Positions 44,324 to 57,339 of a stretch of DNA of 64,000 bases are shown here, piece by piece. Position numbers and translations under genes: made by a program. Under the pieces are notes generated by a model, which was given only the letters and a program-made list of their open reading frames with translations, had not been told where the DNA came from and searched no databases. Source of the DNA: Solen grandis (Eukaryota; Mollusca; Bivalvia; Adapedonta; Solenidae); NCBI GenBank assembly GCA_021229015.1, contig CM037777.1, positions 53,666,857-53,730,856 of the forward strand. The letters run 5' to 3'. Positions within the stretch are counted from its first letter, which is position 1. Every line of letters begins with the position of its first letter.

Positions 44324-45216
44324 CAAGAGTCACCTGCTGAAGTGTGAAGGAAAAGTTTGACGACAGACAGACAGGCAGACAGATGTCAGAAAAGTGATCC
44401 CTATGTGTCACCTCTGATTAATTACAGCAGGTGACACAAACAAAATGCCTATGAAAAGCCCCTGATATAGAAGGTAAAAAGGCCTGGAGTGGGAACATTT
44501 CAAGTATGGTATGACAAGGAAGTTATACAGTCTGATTCAGGCAATCTCCACTTAAAATATGAACAAAATCTAAATGCTTTCAAAAACAGCATTGATAACT
44601 CAGTCATTGACATGAAAAAAAAAAATTCTAAGATTGTGCTGCTGGAAACAAAACTCTGCTAGTACAATAAAGAAAACAACATGCTTAATCAAATAATGTA
44701 TAACGTCATGAAATCTAGTTCCATGCATGTATGTTCTAATGTAGAAAATAAGAAACTGTAACAAAATCTTTGTATTGCCCTAACCAAATGACTCTATTTG
44801 CCAATATAGTTACACATTTATGACATTTGATAATGTCAGTAAATTTCAATACTAAACAATAAAAACGCTCTTGTTTATTTATGGTACACTGGACTAATAC
44901 TAAGGTAAGTTGCTAGGAATGGGTGGCAGCAATACATAACTTATGTAACAAGGTTAAAATGCAATTTAGTATTATGCAAATTGGGGGCAGACCAAGAAAC
45001 TCTTCTAGGATTTCAGGCTGGCAACATCTGATACAGATGAAACAGGTGCCTACAGGCATTTTATAGCTCTCCATGTAGATACGGGAATGTATTCAAGTGA
45101 ATTACAGCAGTACATTGGTAATTCTAGCACTTAAATGCAAATCTTATTTCTGGCCCTAAAATTTATAAATGAGGCCCATTCAAAATGATCTTAAGGATAA
45201 CATATAGTCTGTATTC
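44324..45216. other. Gene-free interval
   Basis: Starts with a dispersed-repeat end (CACCTGCTGAAGTGTGAAGG, (GACAGACA)n, GTGATCCCTATGTGTCACC), related to text at 27640-27730. The rest is AT-rich with no recognised feature. Confidence 0.5.
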
Positions 45217-45468
45217 TTAACCCTTTACCTCAATAATATTCATGTTCAAATTTATGACTTGATGAATAGTATTTTCCTTATTTATAGTAATCTTTTTTAA
45301 AATGGTTATATTGCAGGTATATGATACAATGGATTTTTCTGTGCTGTGCAGACTATGTCGAATCAGAGCTACAAACAGAGGAGACCCTGAACAAACCAGG
45401 TGCTGTCTGATCCGGGTCCGTCTGTTTGTCAGAGGATCAAAACATGTCTGTATGAGGTAAAGGGTTAA
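45217..45468 (+). mobile_element. TTAA-MITE family B, full length
   Basis: TTAACCCTTTACCTCAATAA at the left and GTATGAGGTAAAGGGTTAA at the right, an inverted pair with TTAA borders. Interior TGTGCTGTGCAGACTATGTC and TGTCTGATCCGGGTCCG. Confidence 0.8.
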
Positions 45469-47784
45469 ATAATCATATAGGACTGGACCTTTCCTATTGC
45501 AAATTTCAATGTAAGGGATGCAAGGAACCATTGCCTCTTTAAGGTCAATTCCCTTTTATTCCCTTTTATTAAATAGGTTAAACAGATTTTCTCTTTGGGC
45601 TGCTTAACTTTATGGTGTGGGAAACATTGTGTCTCCAAACTCCAAACTTCAGTTCACAGATTGTCTATTTATATGCATCAAATATGCACAACATTGGTGA
45701 ACTGATATTTACAAAATGATGTGACAAACATATCAATCAAAGCAGGAGAAAAGCTTGCAAAATAAATACAAATGTACTCAATATTACACATTCTTGTAAC
45801 TATGGAATCACATTTAACAATGGAGGCTGCAGGCATCTTACCTCTGTTTAATAAGCATTCTCCCTCAGGATCATTAGGCACCAGAAACAAACAAAATAAC
45901 AGCATTAAGGGTTAGCCAAAACATTTACTGTTACTATGCATACTAATAAAGGTTAAGAGTATAAGACTATAACTATATATTCAATCTAATTATCTTCAAA
46001 CTTAATTTGGATAATATCATACGGCTTCTGAAAGTAAAATATATATATTATATACTTAAAAGTATTTTACCAATACATTCAAATTATATGCAATAATATA
46101 CCATATGATGATATATCTGAGGTGTTCTTTATCTATATTTAAATTACGCCAACACTGATAAACAATAATGAAAAAATAGTGTGAAAATGTCCTATAAAAA
46201 AAAATCTCTCTGAAGGATCATCTAACTGTAACATGCAACAACCCTTTTATTTTGTTGACTACACTCTCAATGATCATCTTACTATAACATGCAACAACCT
46301 TTTTATTTTGTTAACTACTTTTCCTCAGTATGACTGCAAAAATTTTTACAACTCATACTGATCCCTCTTGAAATTAAAAGCTCCAGGGCTGAATCAGTAC
46401 TTTAGAAGGATTCTCATTTCCACTGACATTCCCAGCCTTTGTAAGAGACCACCACGGATCATCCAGAGTGAGATTTTGAGACAGTTGCCCTTATTTTCTT
46501 CTTTTTTTTTTTTAAGTATAATTTCATAGAGATCAGCTACATGAGAGAAAAATACCTTGAACAAATTCAAACAAGGCATACACTGTCAAAGAGATTGAAT
46601 TTTTTCAATGGACATGGACATTTTCTTACTCATTTTGGTCAAATTATGTTGTTATTTTTTTCTTATGATTTCTTCAGACAGGATTATTTAACAGTGAAGA
46701 CACCCAAAACCAGTGGTCAAACTAAGGATTTGAGAACTCCTGGCCCTTTAAACTCATAATCTTAGAATATGAATTGGCCTGTACAGAAATAAATTGCTAC
46801 AAAATAAAAAAAAATCAGCATTTATCCAATCCAGTAGACTGTAGAGTGATTGGTTTATTCATAATTTATCAATATCCTAATGTTCTATAAATATAACACT
46901 TGAACTGTTTTCAAGACTTTGGATACTTGGTTAATGACCAAGCATAAACTTTAACTAGCAGTTCACTCAGTGAGATCAGCTTTGTACTACCAGGTAGTTA
47001 GGCTAAGATTCCTCTCGATCAGGCTCACTCCACCAACACTACTTAGAACTAGGTAATATAGGGGTAAATTTCATCACTCCAGTTTCTAAGCAGAAGTACA
47101 AGAAATTGCAAAAGGCATTTGTACTGTCTTGCCATAGGAGTTACAAAAAGGCATTTGTACTAGCTAGCTTTTGTGATGATGGTGTCAGATTTGCATACCC
47201 AGGGTTTGAATTTAGACATATTTTGCACTTGCTATTTTAGCAAGTGGTAATTTTTTTACTTGCTAAATGAAAAATCAACTTGCAACTTTAAGGTTTCAAA
47301 TTCTTTACTTGTAAAGTGTCAGTTTTAACAACACAGTGCAAAACCATGGTGACAACAAGCTGAGTATGTAATTTTAATTTGCCATATGGCAAAGTGGTTG
47401 GTCTTTTCTGTCTCTCTCCAGACATCCACCATTCTGTAACTATAGGTTTTGGATAATAGTTCTTAAACTCAAAATCTGCTACTTTATACCTACTTGCAAA
47501 AAATAGCAAATACATGAAATTTCCACTCGCATTTAAAAATTTCAGCTTGCAGTTAGCAAGTATGCCAGCTTAAATTTGAGCCCCAATACCAAAGGTCCTG
47601 AGTTCCATTCCAACATGGGGCAGTAGGATTTAACTTGTAAACACCCATATATTTCATTTCTTAACAATTTACTTAACAATGATATTTTATTGTGCACATT
47701 GAGCCAAGACTTATGGGAAAGAAGAGGGTCTTAAAGTTAAGGGAATCTCTAGAATAGGATTGTTGACTTCAAACATTTCTAACA
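45469..47784. other. Gene-free interval
   Basis: AT-rich, with a local duplication (GATCATCTAACTGTAACATG / GATCATCTTACTATAACATG, about 46217 and 46272) and worn dispersed repeats near 46390 and 47230-47560 (GCAAGT-rich). No splice-bounded coding segment was found. Confidence 0.5.
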
Positions 47785-49668
47785 CCGTTTATATTACTTC
47801 CAAGGCTATATTAACAGTTTATCTGTTCAGACGTATCATCAGGACGGGTGTATAATCAACAGACCTTGTTCTATTTCATAACCCAGAGTAGGGACAACAT
47901 ACACATTACGTATTCCCTACGTTTACTTACTTTTAAATGCTTTTATTTCAACCCTGGTATCTTTTGTTAAACAAAGATTATCATAGAATAACGATAAATT
48001 ACATCTATTTTGACAGTGCGACAAGTTTCCTAAATAAATCGGTGTAAATATGTTTCCCTGAAGTGGGAGTAAGGAAATTACGTCGGCCATAGAATTTTGT
48101 AAAGCTTACTACAGGGCCTATATTCGGACTGTTGCTTTTGGCACTCTATTCATTGGGTCATATGCCTACTATATTTACCTTATTATTATTAATGATTGTT
48201 GTTTATCTCTGAAAACAGTTAAAATTACGCATAATGTTTATTCATCCCGACGGTCGTTATTTACAGGAAGTTTATACTTTAGATGTTTCTTCATAGGAGA
48301 GTTGTTTTATGAAAGATAACTATGTATTTACCCCACGATTATGTCCCTTTAAACGCCGTCGCGTGCACGTGCGCTGGCATTGATATGTGTGTACGCGTGC
48401 ATGTGTTTAGTTTTCTAGACATTTAAAAGGCTAGATCAGCCACGATTGGAATCAAATTTAATTAGTTTCTTTTTCAAAACAAACTTGGGAAAACCATATA
48501 TTTATTGTGGATAACCGGCTGCCCTGCGTTCAGTTACCATAAAAAGTCCATAATGTTAGCTTTTGCTTCTCTTTTGTATCATAACGTATAGAGTGTAAGC
48601 TGGAGACCAAATCCATAACAGTTGCGAGCGTTATGGTTAACTGGCCAATTTATCGGTATCTTCTTGAAGAATATACTTAAAAGAATACATTCGATGGTCA
48701 TATTATAGATATAATCAAAGCAATAACCTGCTGAAGCCTATAGAAAGTACAGAGGTTGTGTTCCATGTTGGTACATCACTAAACTGTTTGGCCGAGTTTC
48801 AGGTCGCAGTCGCTGATAATTGAAAGGTTTACACGCATATACATAGCTAAGATAATCTAATATTCCGTGCGCTACTTAGTATTGAGCAACTCACCTTTGA
48901 ACAGTGACCATTGGTCTGTTTCTTTCCCTTCCGTCCAGCGTTTGCTAGTATTTATGGCAGAGAATGACCGGTGCGAACGCAGAGAGCCTGCCGATATAGC
49001 GATTTCCACAGAGAGCCTGTCGATATGGTTATGCACCGTGATGCCCTGATCGTGGATCGATCCCACGAGCTCCTAAATCTGGTAGTAGGGGGACGCTCTA
49101 ACCACTCGCCCACCAGGACCGGTAAGATCTAGATAAATATTAGATCTAAATATAAAAATGTCATAATATACATATTGTAATATTATACATGTTGCCCTTG
49201 ATATCGCAAGTTGAATAGCGTATGTAGTGAAAACGGTGATTAATAATACTCGATGACGAACAATAATGATAGATCCTCATTTACAATCTGTTTAAAGCCG
49301 ACAAGGTAGATCAATAAATAAATGTAACAAACATTTGCTTAATTATTACGGCAAACTATTTTTTATTTGGTCACACCTGCTATGGTCATGCCACATGCCT
49401 GGTACACTGCAGCGTCGGATACCCACAACTGCCTATTACATGAATGAAGTAACGGAATGATCGAGCGCTCGTGGGTTTCCGGCGCTGGGTACACTGGTGA
49501 GAATCGCACAATCTTAAAAAAAAAAAAAAAAACGCTTTCAAAAGACTTTGACCCCCCCCCCCCCCAACGCAAAATAATAGATATACATGTTTTCAGGTAG
49601 AAAGCATTTCTGCAAGTAAGTGTCAATAATAAAAATGGTCAGCATATACATACTATTGTACGTTGTAC
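47785..49668. repeat. Long direct repeat, left copy, flanking a LINE
   Basis: About 1.88 kb that recurs in the same orientation and order at 51664-53262. Anchors include TTATATTACTTCCAAGGCTA, AGAATTTTGTAAAGCTT, CTATTTTTTATTTGGTC and AATAAAAATGGTC. It contains a SINE at 49030-49125. No coding frame seen. It ends where the retrotransposon sequence begins. Confidence 0.8.
49030..49125 (-). mobile_element. tRNA-derived SINE head
   Basis: On the minus strand: GGTCCTGGTGGGCGAGTGGT then TAGAGCGTCC (A box region) and GTGGGATCGATCCACGATCA (B box region). A worn version is at about 52690-52760 in the right copy of the long repeat. Confidence 0.55.
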
Positions 49669-49699
49669 ATAGACGGACGGCCGGTGCGTGACGCGCGTG

Positions 49700-51664
49700 A
49701 CAACTCAAGTTAACGGGAAGCGGGGGCTGGACTAAGTGTCCTTTCTTGGAATGTCAATGGACTTACCAGGTATAAACTACAAGATCAAGATTTTATAAAT
49801 AAGATAAACGAACATGAAATTCTTTTCCTGTATGAATCGTGGACTAACGAACACTCATCTATAGACATCAGTGGATACAAATCATTAAACTGTTACAGGA
49901 AGTTTCAGCATAGACGGGCGAAGAGATGCAGCGGAGGTATTGTTATATACATAAAAGACACTATTTCTAAGGGTGTTAAACTTATTCGGAATCATTTTGA
50001 TACAATTATTTGGTTAAAGTTAGATAAAAATTATTTTCATTTAGAATCCGATATTTTTATAGGAGGTGTGTATATATGGGGCGAGAACTCGCCGGCATAT
50101 AATATTAATAATGTTAATTTATTTGATATATTACAAAATGATATCAATGATTTTCAACCCCAGGGCAAAATTATGCTATGTGGTGACTTCAATAGTCGTA
50201 TTGGTGACAAACATGATTTTATTGTTTTTGACCGCAATATAGAGTTCATGGATGATGATGATTACATACCAGACTTTTCGTCTGCACGGTTTTCTGCTGA
50301 TTAAGTAACAAACACGCATGGCCTTAAACTGATTGATATTTGTAAATCTTCATGCCTACGTATAGCAAATGGAAGGTTAGGCAATGATTTTACAGGTAAT
50401 TTTACTTGTGTGAACCATATGGGTTCCAGTGTAATCGATTATTTATTATTGAATGAACATGATTTCAATGGCATTGATAATTTTAGTGTCGGGTCATTGT
50501 GTGAATACTCTGACCATTGCCCGTTAAGTTTTGTTATTGTTTGTCCCGACACGATTGTTAATCGTGACGGTGAAGCATACATGCGCACTGATATATATTG
50601 GAATGATAAACTGAGAGATGAATTTCGGCGTGGTTTAATCGGTAGATTACCTGAGCTAAATACTGTAGTCAACACACTCAATAATCAAGATGTTAATAAT
50701 ATTGACCTATGTGTAGACAAATTTACTAACATTCTTAATGATGTTGCACAACCCTTATTTAAGAAAAATATTAAAATTAATTTAAAAGAGAAAATAGAAA
50801 ACACTTCCCTATTTAAAAAGGCCGAATGGTTTGATATGGAATGTTCTGAAGCAAAAAAAAAATATTTTGAATCATTAAGTGTATATAACAGATATAAAAC
50901 AGATATTTCTCGTCACACTATGCTTAATATCAAATCATTTTACAAGAAACTTGTACGAAAAAAACGTAGGCTATATGAAAGAAGGAAAATCAGCGAGATT
51001 GAGCGTTTGAGGCATAGCAAACCTAGGGAATTTTGGAAACTTTTTTATAAACGTAAGAACAATAAAACCAATATGGATATATCGGTCAATGAATTTTATG
51101 AATATTTCTCTTCCTTGCATAGTAACACTGATACAGTTGAGGATGATGAGTGTGAAGATTTTGTTCAGTATCATGATTTTAACAGTAACGATTGTATATT
51201 TGAAGAATTAGATAAACCTATTAGTAAAATCAGAAATAAAAATGTAATAAAATGCCTAAAAAGAAATAAATCTTTGGTAAAGACGAGTTACTTAATGAAT
51301 ATTTTATTGAATCTTTTGATATTTTATCATTGCATTTAGTAGATCTTTTTAATGCCATACTTAATTCTGGCCATTTTCCTATACAATGGTCCAGAGGAAT
51401 TATTGTTCCAATTTTTAAAAAGAATGACCCTTCCGACGTTAATAATTATCGAGGAATTACTTTAGTGAGTTGTTTTTTCAAAAATATTTACAGCTGTATT
51501 GAATAATAGATTGAATGATTGGATAGAAAAAAATCATATACTAAGCGATGCACAGTTCGGTTTTCGGAAGGGTCGTTCAACTGTTGATGCTATGTTTGTA
51601 TTGAATGCTATTGTTGAAAAATATTTGAATGAAAAGAAGAGATTATATTGTACTTTTTTTTAAA
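49700..51664 (+). mobile_element. Non-LTR retrotransposon fragment (APE endonuclease and N-terminal reverse transcriptase)
   Basis: A single frame from about 49735 encodes an APE-type endonuclease (LSWNVNGL at the start, CSGGIVIYIKD, LCGDFNSRIGD, VIDYLLLNE, YSDHCPLSF). A linker follows, then the beginning of a reverse transcriptase (FPIQWSRGIIVPIFKKND, NNYRGITLVS, DAQFGFRKGRSTVDAMF, KRLYCTFF). It is inactive: an in-frame TAA at 50302-50304, frame shifts at about 51282 and 51470, and an abrupt end at 51664 before the catalytic YADD. There is no ORF1 and no 3' UTR. Probably CR1/L2-like, but the clade is not settled by eye. Confidence 0.88.
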
Positions 51665-53262
51665 CAGATTATATTCCTTCAGGATATTAGTTTGATTGTT
51701 CAATATGCTGAGGACGGGGATGTAATTTCAACAGACCTTTTCTATTTCATGAACCTCGAGATAGGACAAAACATTACGTATTACCCTTTACGATTACTTA
51801 TTTTAATTATTATTTCAACTGGTATGTAATTTGTTAAATCCAAGAGATTACAAAATTAACCATAAATTAATATTTGAAAGTGGGACACAGTTTACAAAAA
51901 ATCGTTATAGTTTCTGAAAGTGGGGGGATTACTCGCATAGAATTTTGTAAAGCTTCACATGTGCATATTCACTGTTCTTATTGGCAACTCTATTAAATTT
52001 ATATGTACTTTTACATTATATCTGAATGATCTGTTGATGCTTGAAACGTTAAATAATTGCATAATATTATAATATGACGTCGTTATACAAGTTTATATGC
52101 ATGTTTTTATGAGAGTTGTTTTTAATGATAAATGTAATTTACACGATTATGATTTGTAAACCCGATCGCACGCACTCTCATGATATGTTGTACGCGTTGA
52201 ATGTTTAAATATTCTAACAATAAAATGGAGATCAGCAGTTTGGTAGATAATTTAATTGTTTCGTTTTCAAAACACGCATTATTATTGTGATAACGGCTGC
52301 CACGATTCTAATTCAAAAATAATTTACTTTTGTTCATTTTTTATATAACAAGAGTGTAACTGGCAAATCATAAAAAGTTGCGAAGAATGGTTTAAAGGAA
52401 ATGAGTATTTTGAAGATATATAAGATTTTCATATTATAGAATAGAATACCTGCTGTGCATAGAAGTGCAGAATTTGTTCCATGTGTACATCAAAACTGTA
52501 TTGGATGTTTCTAGGTCGCATTGCTGTAATTGAAATTTAGCATTACATTAAGATAACTATAATCCTTCGCTATTGTTTTGGATTTGAACAGTAATTAGAT
52601 TGTTTACTTTCCTTCGTCAGGTTTCTTTTAGGCAAGAATGAGGCTCCTTCCATAGAACTGAGACTAGAACCGAGTAGGATTCCAACAGACGAGCCCTGAC
52701 GATATGTATATTGCACGTTTTGATCTGGATGATAACCCCAATTGGTAGTAGACGTCAGAACAAATCATCAGACAAGATAGATAAAATTAGATTAAATATA
52801 AAAAGTATATATACATATTTAATATTATAATGTCTTGATAATAGCAAATGTATTCTAAAACGTGTTTAAATACATAACAGAACAATACTATAGATCCCAT
52901 TTACAATTGTTTCATACCATAATGCATTGTATATGCACATGTATTTATAATGTACACATTTTTAAATTATTACCAAACTATTTTTTATTTGGTCGCTACC
53001 TGCTATGTTTTACAGAAAAAAAAACATGAATGCTTGGAATAGGTCATACCCACAATGTAACATGATTAATACGTAATGACCAGCCTCATGTCGGCTGCTG
53101 TTCATTGATGAATTTCCACAATTTAAAATAAAAAAAAAAATAATAAACCTTTCTAATATACTTTGATCCCCACGCTAAAATAATAATTATACTGTTTTAT
53201 AGACAAGCATTCTGATAAGTGTAAGTCAATAAAAATGGTCGCATGTCATCTATTGTAATTTA
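51664..53262. repeat. Long direct repeat, right copy, full of small deletions
   Basis: Same order of blocks as 47785-49668 but about 1.60 kb long. Differences appear mostly to be losses of one to a few bases spread along the copy. For example, GGTCGCAGTCGCTGATAATT on the left corresponds to GGTCGCATTGCTGTAATT here. It starts exactly at the broken end of the LINE. Confidence 0.75.
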
Positions 53263-53339
53263 TTCAATATATACTCACCGAGACAAGAAAAGCATAATAG
53301 GATCACAGACAAATTTATTTTGATAAAGTCGCAATACAT

Positions 53340-53640
53340 GTAATGTAAAACAAAGGAGCTTTTACGCGAAGAAGCAAAAGAAGCAGAAGTTATAATGCGG
53401 AAAAGGCATAAGAACGCGATTAAAGAGGACATTATAATTTGCGAAACAAAGGCATAATTTATAACGAGAAAAAAAAGCGTATTGACGCAAGAACTGGATT
53501 TGTAATGACGCAATACAAAGGCGTTAATAAACAAAACAAAGGCGTTTATAAACAAAACAAATGCGTTCATAAACAAAAGAAAGGCGTTTATAAACAAAAC
53601 AAATGCGTTAATAACCAACACAAAGTTGGAATAAAAGCGC
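53340..53640. repeat. Short tandem units with GCGTT and AAACAAA
   Basis: Units of about 22 bp (GGCGTTTATAAACAAAACAA, TGCGTTAATAACCAACACAA), clearest at 53510-53630, with looser relatives to the left (GCATAATTTATAACGAG). Text of the same kind in reverse complement is at 56220-56470. Confidence 0.7.
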
Positions 53641-54067
53641 TGAATGTTAATCCATGGCGGTGGTTAGTTTTTTGTCTGTCTGTCTGTCTGGTTAGTTTAC
53701 AGAGCTGAATGTCGATCTTACATGAATTAAAGTTACAGTTAACATTTGTATCATTAATGATGAATACTGAGATACCGGTAAAAGCAATCAATAAAGGTAA
53801 TCAAATACATGTTTGTAATATCAAAATATAACACTATCACAGTCTATTGAAGGTAGTGAACTGAATGATATTCTTCATATCACATCAACATCGTGTATGT
53901 AATTCAGTAAAAAGGATTATCATAAAATGAACCAGTTATCTAAGGGTTTACTGCAGAAGAAGAATAAGGAGAGGGAGAGTTACAGTAAATTTAGTGAGAA
54001 GAATATTAAACACTGACAATATAATGATTGTAAGGTCATGATATCATGATATTTTTTAAATATATAT

Positions 54068-54312
54068 AGGATCTGACATGAATTATTATCTCATATCCAA
54101 TTTTACTAAACGAGTTCATGAAAATGTCATTAAGCGAGCCTTAAGCGAGCCTCTACATTTTCATGAACTTGTTAAGTAATATTTGATATCAATCTCATAA
54201 TCAGATTCAGTATATTCGCTGATATTTCGCTAACTAATCGCGTATAGTAGAGGAGCGCAATTAAATTAGGATATGAGTTTAATGATATTGATTTAATTAT
54301 GTCAGATTCTTT
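54068..54312. mobile_element. Fold-back element with inverted ends
   Basis: GGATCTGACATGAATTATTA and TCTCATATCCAATTTTACTA at the left are mirrored by AATTAGGATATGAGTTTAAT and TAATTATGTCAGATTC at the right. TTAAGCGAGCC occurs twice in the middle, and GTTCATGAAAATGTC / TACATTTTCATGAAC forms an inner hairpin. Confidence 0.6.
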
Positions 54313-54756
54313 TTTAAAAAATGGATTGAACAATTGATATTTGTCATCTTGCATCAAGAAACTAGTTTCAAATAATAACTGAAAATAACGATTTTAACGT
54401 GTGTGTTTTTCATACATTTTCAACATCATATGAATAATACATCTTTTTCATCAATGTTAGTTGCATCAAACACATTTAATCCAGCTATTTGAGTTCAACA
54501 TACAGAATACACGCGCGTGACGCGGAGTGACACGAAATACACGCGCGTGACGCGGAATTCGCCCTAAAAGACTTTTGATATGTATAACGTGTTAAATATA
54601 AGAAAATATGTGATGGATATACGAAACCGGAAACAGCTATTTATGCATAATGTCATATGAGAAAATATCATACACATTCACATATAATGTGAATTAGCTG
54701 GTATTACTATACATGTACATAATTCTTGTTACTATGTACGTGACCATATCTATTAC

Positions 54757-55236
54757 GTATGGTGGCATATTTCTGCCAGCCACTTATCCACTTAGCTATG
54801 TCGAAACTTTTCTGGAAATTTGTCACATATTCAGTTATTATCTGGCAAGTAGAACATTTTCAAGTTATCCACTTAGGTATCTTAACAGGACTAAACTGTC
54901 TGTTAGTGCCCACTACTGCCAATCACATATTCACTTAGGTTAACTGGATATCTTGCTTTTTTTCCAGATAAGTATGTGAAAAAATGCTTGTTATCCACAT
55001 AATTTAACTGACTAACTTGAAAAAAGGCGAGATATCCAGTTATCTTAAGTGAATATATGGCTGGCAGTATGGGCACTAACAGGCAGTTTTGTCTTGTTAA
55101 GATACCTAAGAGGATAACACGAAAGTTTTCTACTTGCCAGATAATAACTGAATATGTGACAATTTTTCAGAAAAGTTTCGACATAGCTAAGTGGATAAGT
55201 AGCTGGAAGAAATATGCCACCATAATACGTATTCCA
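54757..55236. mobile_element. 480-bp palindromic fold-back element
   Basis: The arms 54757-54960 and about 55025-55236 are inverted copies at roughly 90% identity by eye (TATGGTGGCATATTTCTGCC / reverse GGAAGAAATATGCCACCATA; CTTAGCTATGTCGAAACTTT / reverse AAAAGTTTCGACATAGCTAA). The loop is about 60 bp. Translating each arm toward the centre gives the same peptide-like text, an artefact of the palindrome. Confidence 0.85.
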
Positions 55237-55614
55237 TTTCATGCAGAGAAAAGCATTAATCCAGTAACGTGATAGTTCAGAATGATGTAGATGTAGATAC
55301 ATTGTATAATAATTATATCAAATTAAAACAAAAGCGATAGAACAAAACAGATCTCTAAACGGCTGTGACGAGAGACACATGCAAACTTATTTGTTCAAAG
55401 ACCTATTGAACAAAGATAGGAAACTCCTGTAAAAAGCCAGTGGAAAATATATATAATAGACACACAGCAGATCATTGAATTTTGCATTTTTTTTAAAGTA
55501 CGGAAAAAAATAAAAGGAAAATGTAACCGTACCATAAACATCATTTCTCTAATGTAAGGAATCACTTTCAGTTTGACTCATTAAAAAATTATTTTAGATT
55601 TTGATTAAATTCAA

Positions 55615-56010
55615 CTAGAGTTCCGCAGAGCGGCGCCAACGCTCGTCACTCTGTTTTACATGTCGACAACGGTGCGGGGGGGGGGGGGGGGGGGGTCGTG
55701 TAAGTCTTTAGGTTATTACTTTATGTACTTCTCCTCAATGAGACCTAGAGAAATCAGTCACATTAGATTTTTTGTGTGACGCAAAACGTCAAAATTAATA
55801 AAGTCAATAATTATGTTTTCTTGTGTACTGCACTTCTCCTGAATATGGTGGCTGTTTCTGCCATGTTGTGTGGCGTGTTTTCGGGGCGAAAGATCGAAGG
55901 CGAAAAGACGAAAAAACCTAGTTTGGCGCAGCGAAAAGACGAAAAGTAGAAATTTCTGGACGATATTTCGGGGCGAAAAGACGAAACTTCAAGGCGAAAA
56001 GACGATTTTT
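55615..56010. repeat. G homopolymer and GACGAAA-rich repeat region
   Basis: A repeat start ACTAGAGTTCCGCAGAGCGG at 55613 is followed by a G run of about 22 (55674-55696). Further on is a local repeat of GGCGAAAAGACGAAA blocks (55880-56005). The long minus-strand frame here is a by-product. Confidence 0.6.
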
Positions 56011-56219
56011 TTTTTCGTTTTAAATTTCGAATAAATGTTAATAATAATCTCAAATTTATCTTATGATTTTCCATGCGATACTGAAATATATCAGTGAGAT
56101 AATTATAATTCATATCGTACTGTGAGTGATATAGAATTTTGGTTCCCGATCTGTACATTGAAATATATAGCAAAGTAGAATGTGAAACGGATAAAGATTT
56201 CCATGACATCACGGTTACG

Positions 56220-56470
56220 CGCTGTTTTACGTTGTCATGATTGCGCTATTACGAATTACAAATTCGCGTTATGACGCTCTATTTCGTATTATTAAAAATG
56301 TTTTGCGTATTAACTCCATTATATATTAATGCGAATTTGTTTTGCATTTTAACGCCTTGTGTTGTGTTATGGTGCTTTTTTTCTGCGTATTAATGTCTTA
56401 TATTCTGGTTGTTATGCCTTTTTGGCGTAATTGCGCGTTTCTCAGCGTTAATTCGACTTCATTAGTGTAA
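56220..56470. repeat. GCGTATTAA-rich units, inverted relative to 53340-53640
   Basis: Blocks such as TTTTGCGTATTAACTCC, TTTTGCATTTTAACGCC and TTTCTGCGTATTAATG repeat every 20-25 bp. Read on the minus strand they resemble the array at 53340-53640. Confidence 0.55.
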
Positions 56471-57320
56471 GAATGCAATTAATTTCGTATCATCACGACT
56501 TGATAAAAATCATTTTAATTCCAACCTTAATATCAGTCCCGACGTCGTGCAACTGGATGGCATCGTTTTTTGTTGTTGTTGTTTTCATTTCAATCGAAAG
56601 ATTGACCGTCCATCTCAAAATCGATCGGGCGCCTTTCCAAACTCGCCAGAGTGCCGACCAAACGCCGGGCAGGCATTGGACAGACACGGACGGTCGCCGA
56701 CCGGGCTTCGGCGGTTCCTGGAGACCTCTTGATGTCCGATAGGAATGGTTCAGACAATGGAATGAGCCTTGCCGATTACTAAAAGGTTCTCTTAGAATAA
56801 AGAATACAACAGTGAATACAGCATCAGCAATTCAGTACATACAATGCACCTTTCCTTTCAAAATGGACCAAGACGTGTTGGCGATTATCTAAATTAAACA
56901 TAAAAATATACACATACAGTTTATATTGGACGGCAAGATTCAAACGCTGTGGAGATAAAGGTGACACCTACTGTTTTATTCGTCACGCAGAGTAGTAAAG
57001 AAACAAATGTGCGGGTTGCCTTTCTACATACGAACACTCTAAACTTTGTTCGGACGTCCGGCATTCAGTAATCGACAGGCTTCCTGTTGACAGCCATATC
57101 ATCGGGGCATCGGCAAGACATCTTGCGATTGACGACCCGACACATGCCAATTAAAAGTCGAGGAGATATTTGTTAAAAACAACAACAACAACAACAACAA
57201 ACAGTGATCATCCCCAAGATGCCGCAGAAACTTTTAACTGTTGTCTCGATTTGTGCACGCCGATCGGGCGCCGTGTTATATGACCATAGCATTACATGTT
57301 ACTTCGGGGATTTGACATAA
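56471..57320. other. Gene-free interval with a GC-rich patch
   Basis: GC-rich around 56610-56720 and 57040-57290. GATCGGGCGCC occurs at about 56622 and 57262. (AAC)n at 57177-57200. No coding exon was supported in either strand. Confidence 0.45.
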
Positions 57321-57339
57321 TTGTATGCATATCATAATG

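Noticed and set aside
49700..53262. An LTR retrotransposon or Penelope-like element, because direct repeats flank the coding part.
   Set aside because: The endonuclease is APE-type (GDFNSR, SDHCPL) and the flanking repeats show no LTR ends, primer-binding site or polypurine tract.
55811..56212. 133-codon minus-strand frame.
   Set aside because: Its C-terminal half is the GACGAAA repeat read backwards and the rest lacks any recognisable motif.
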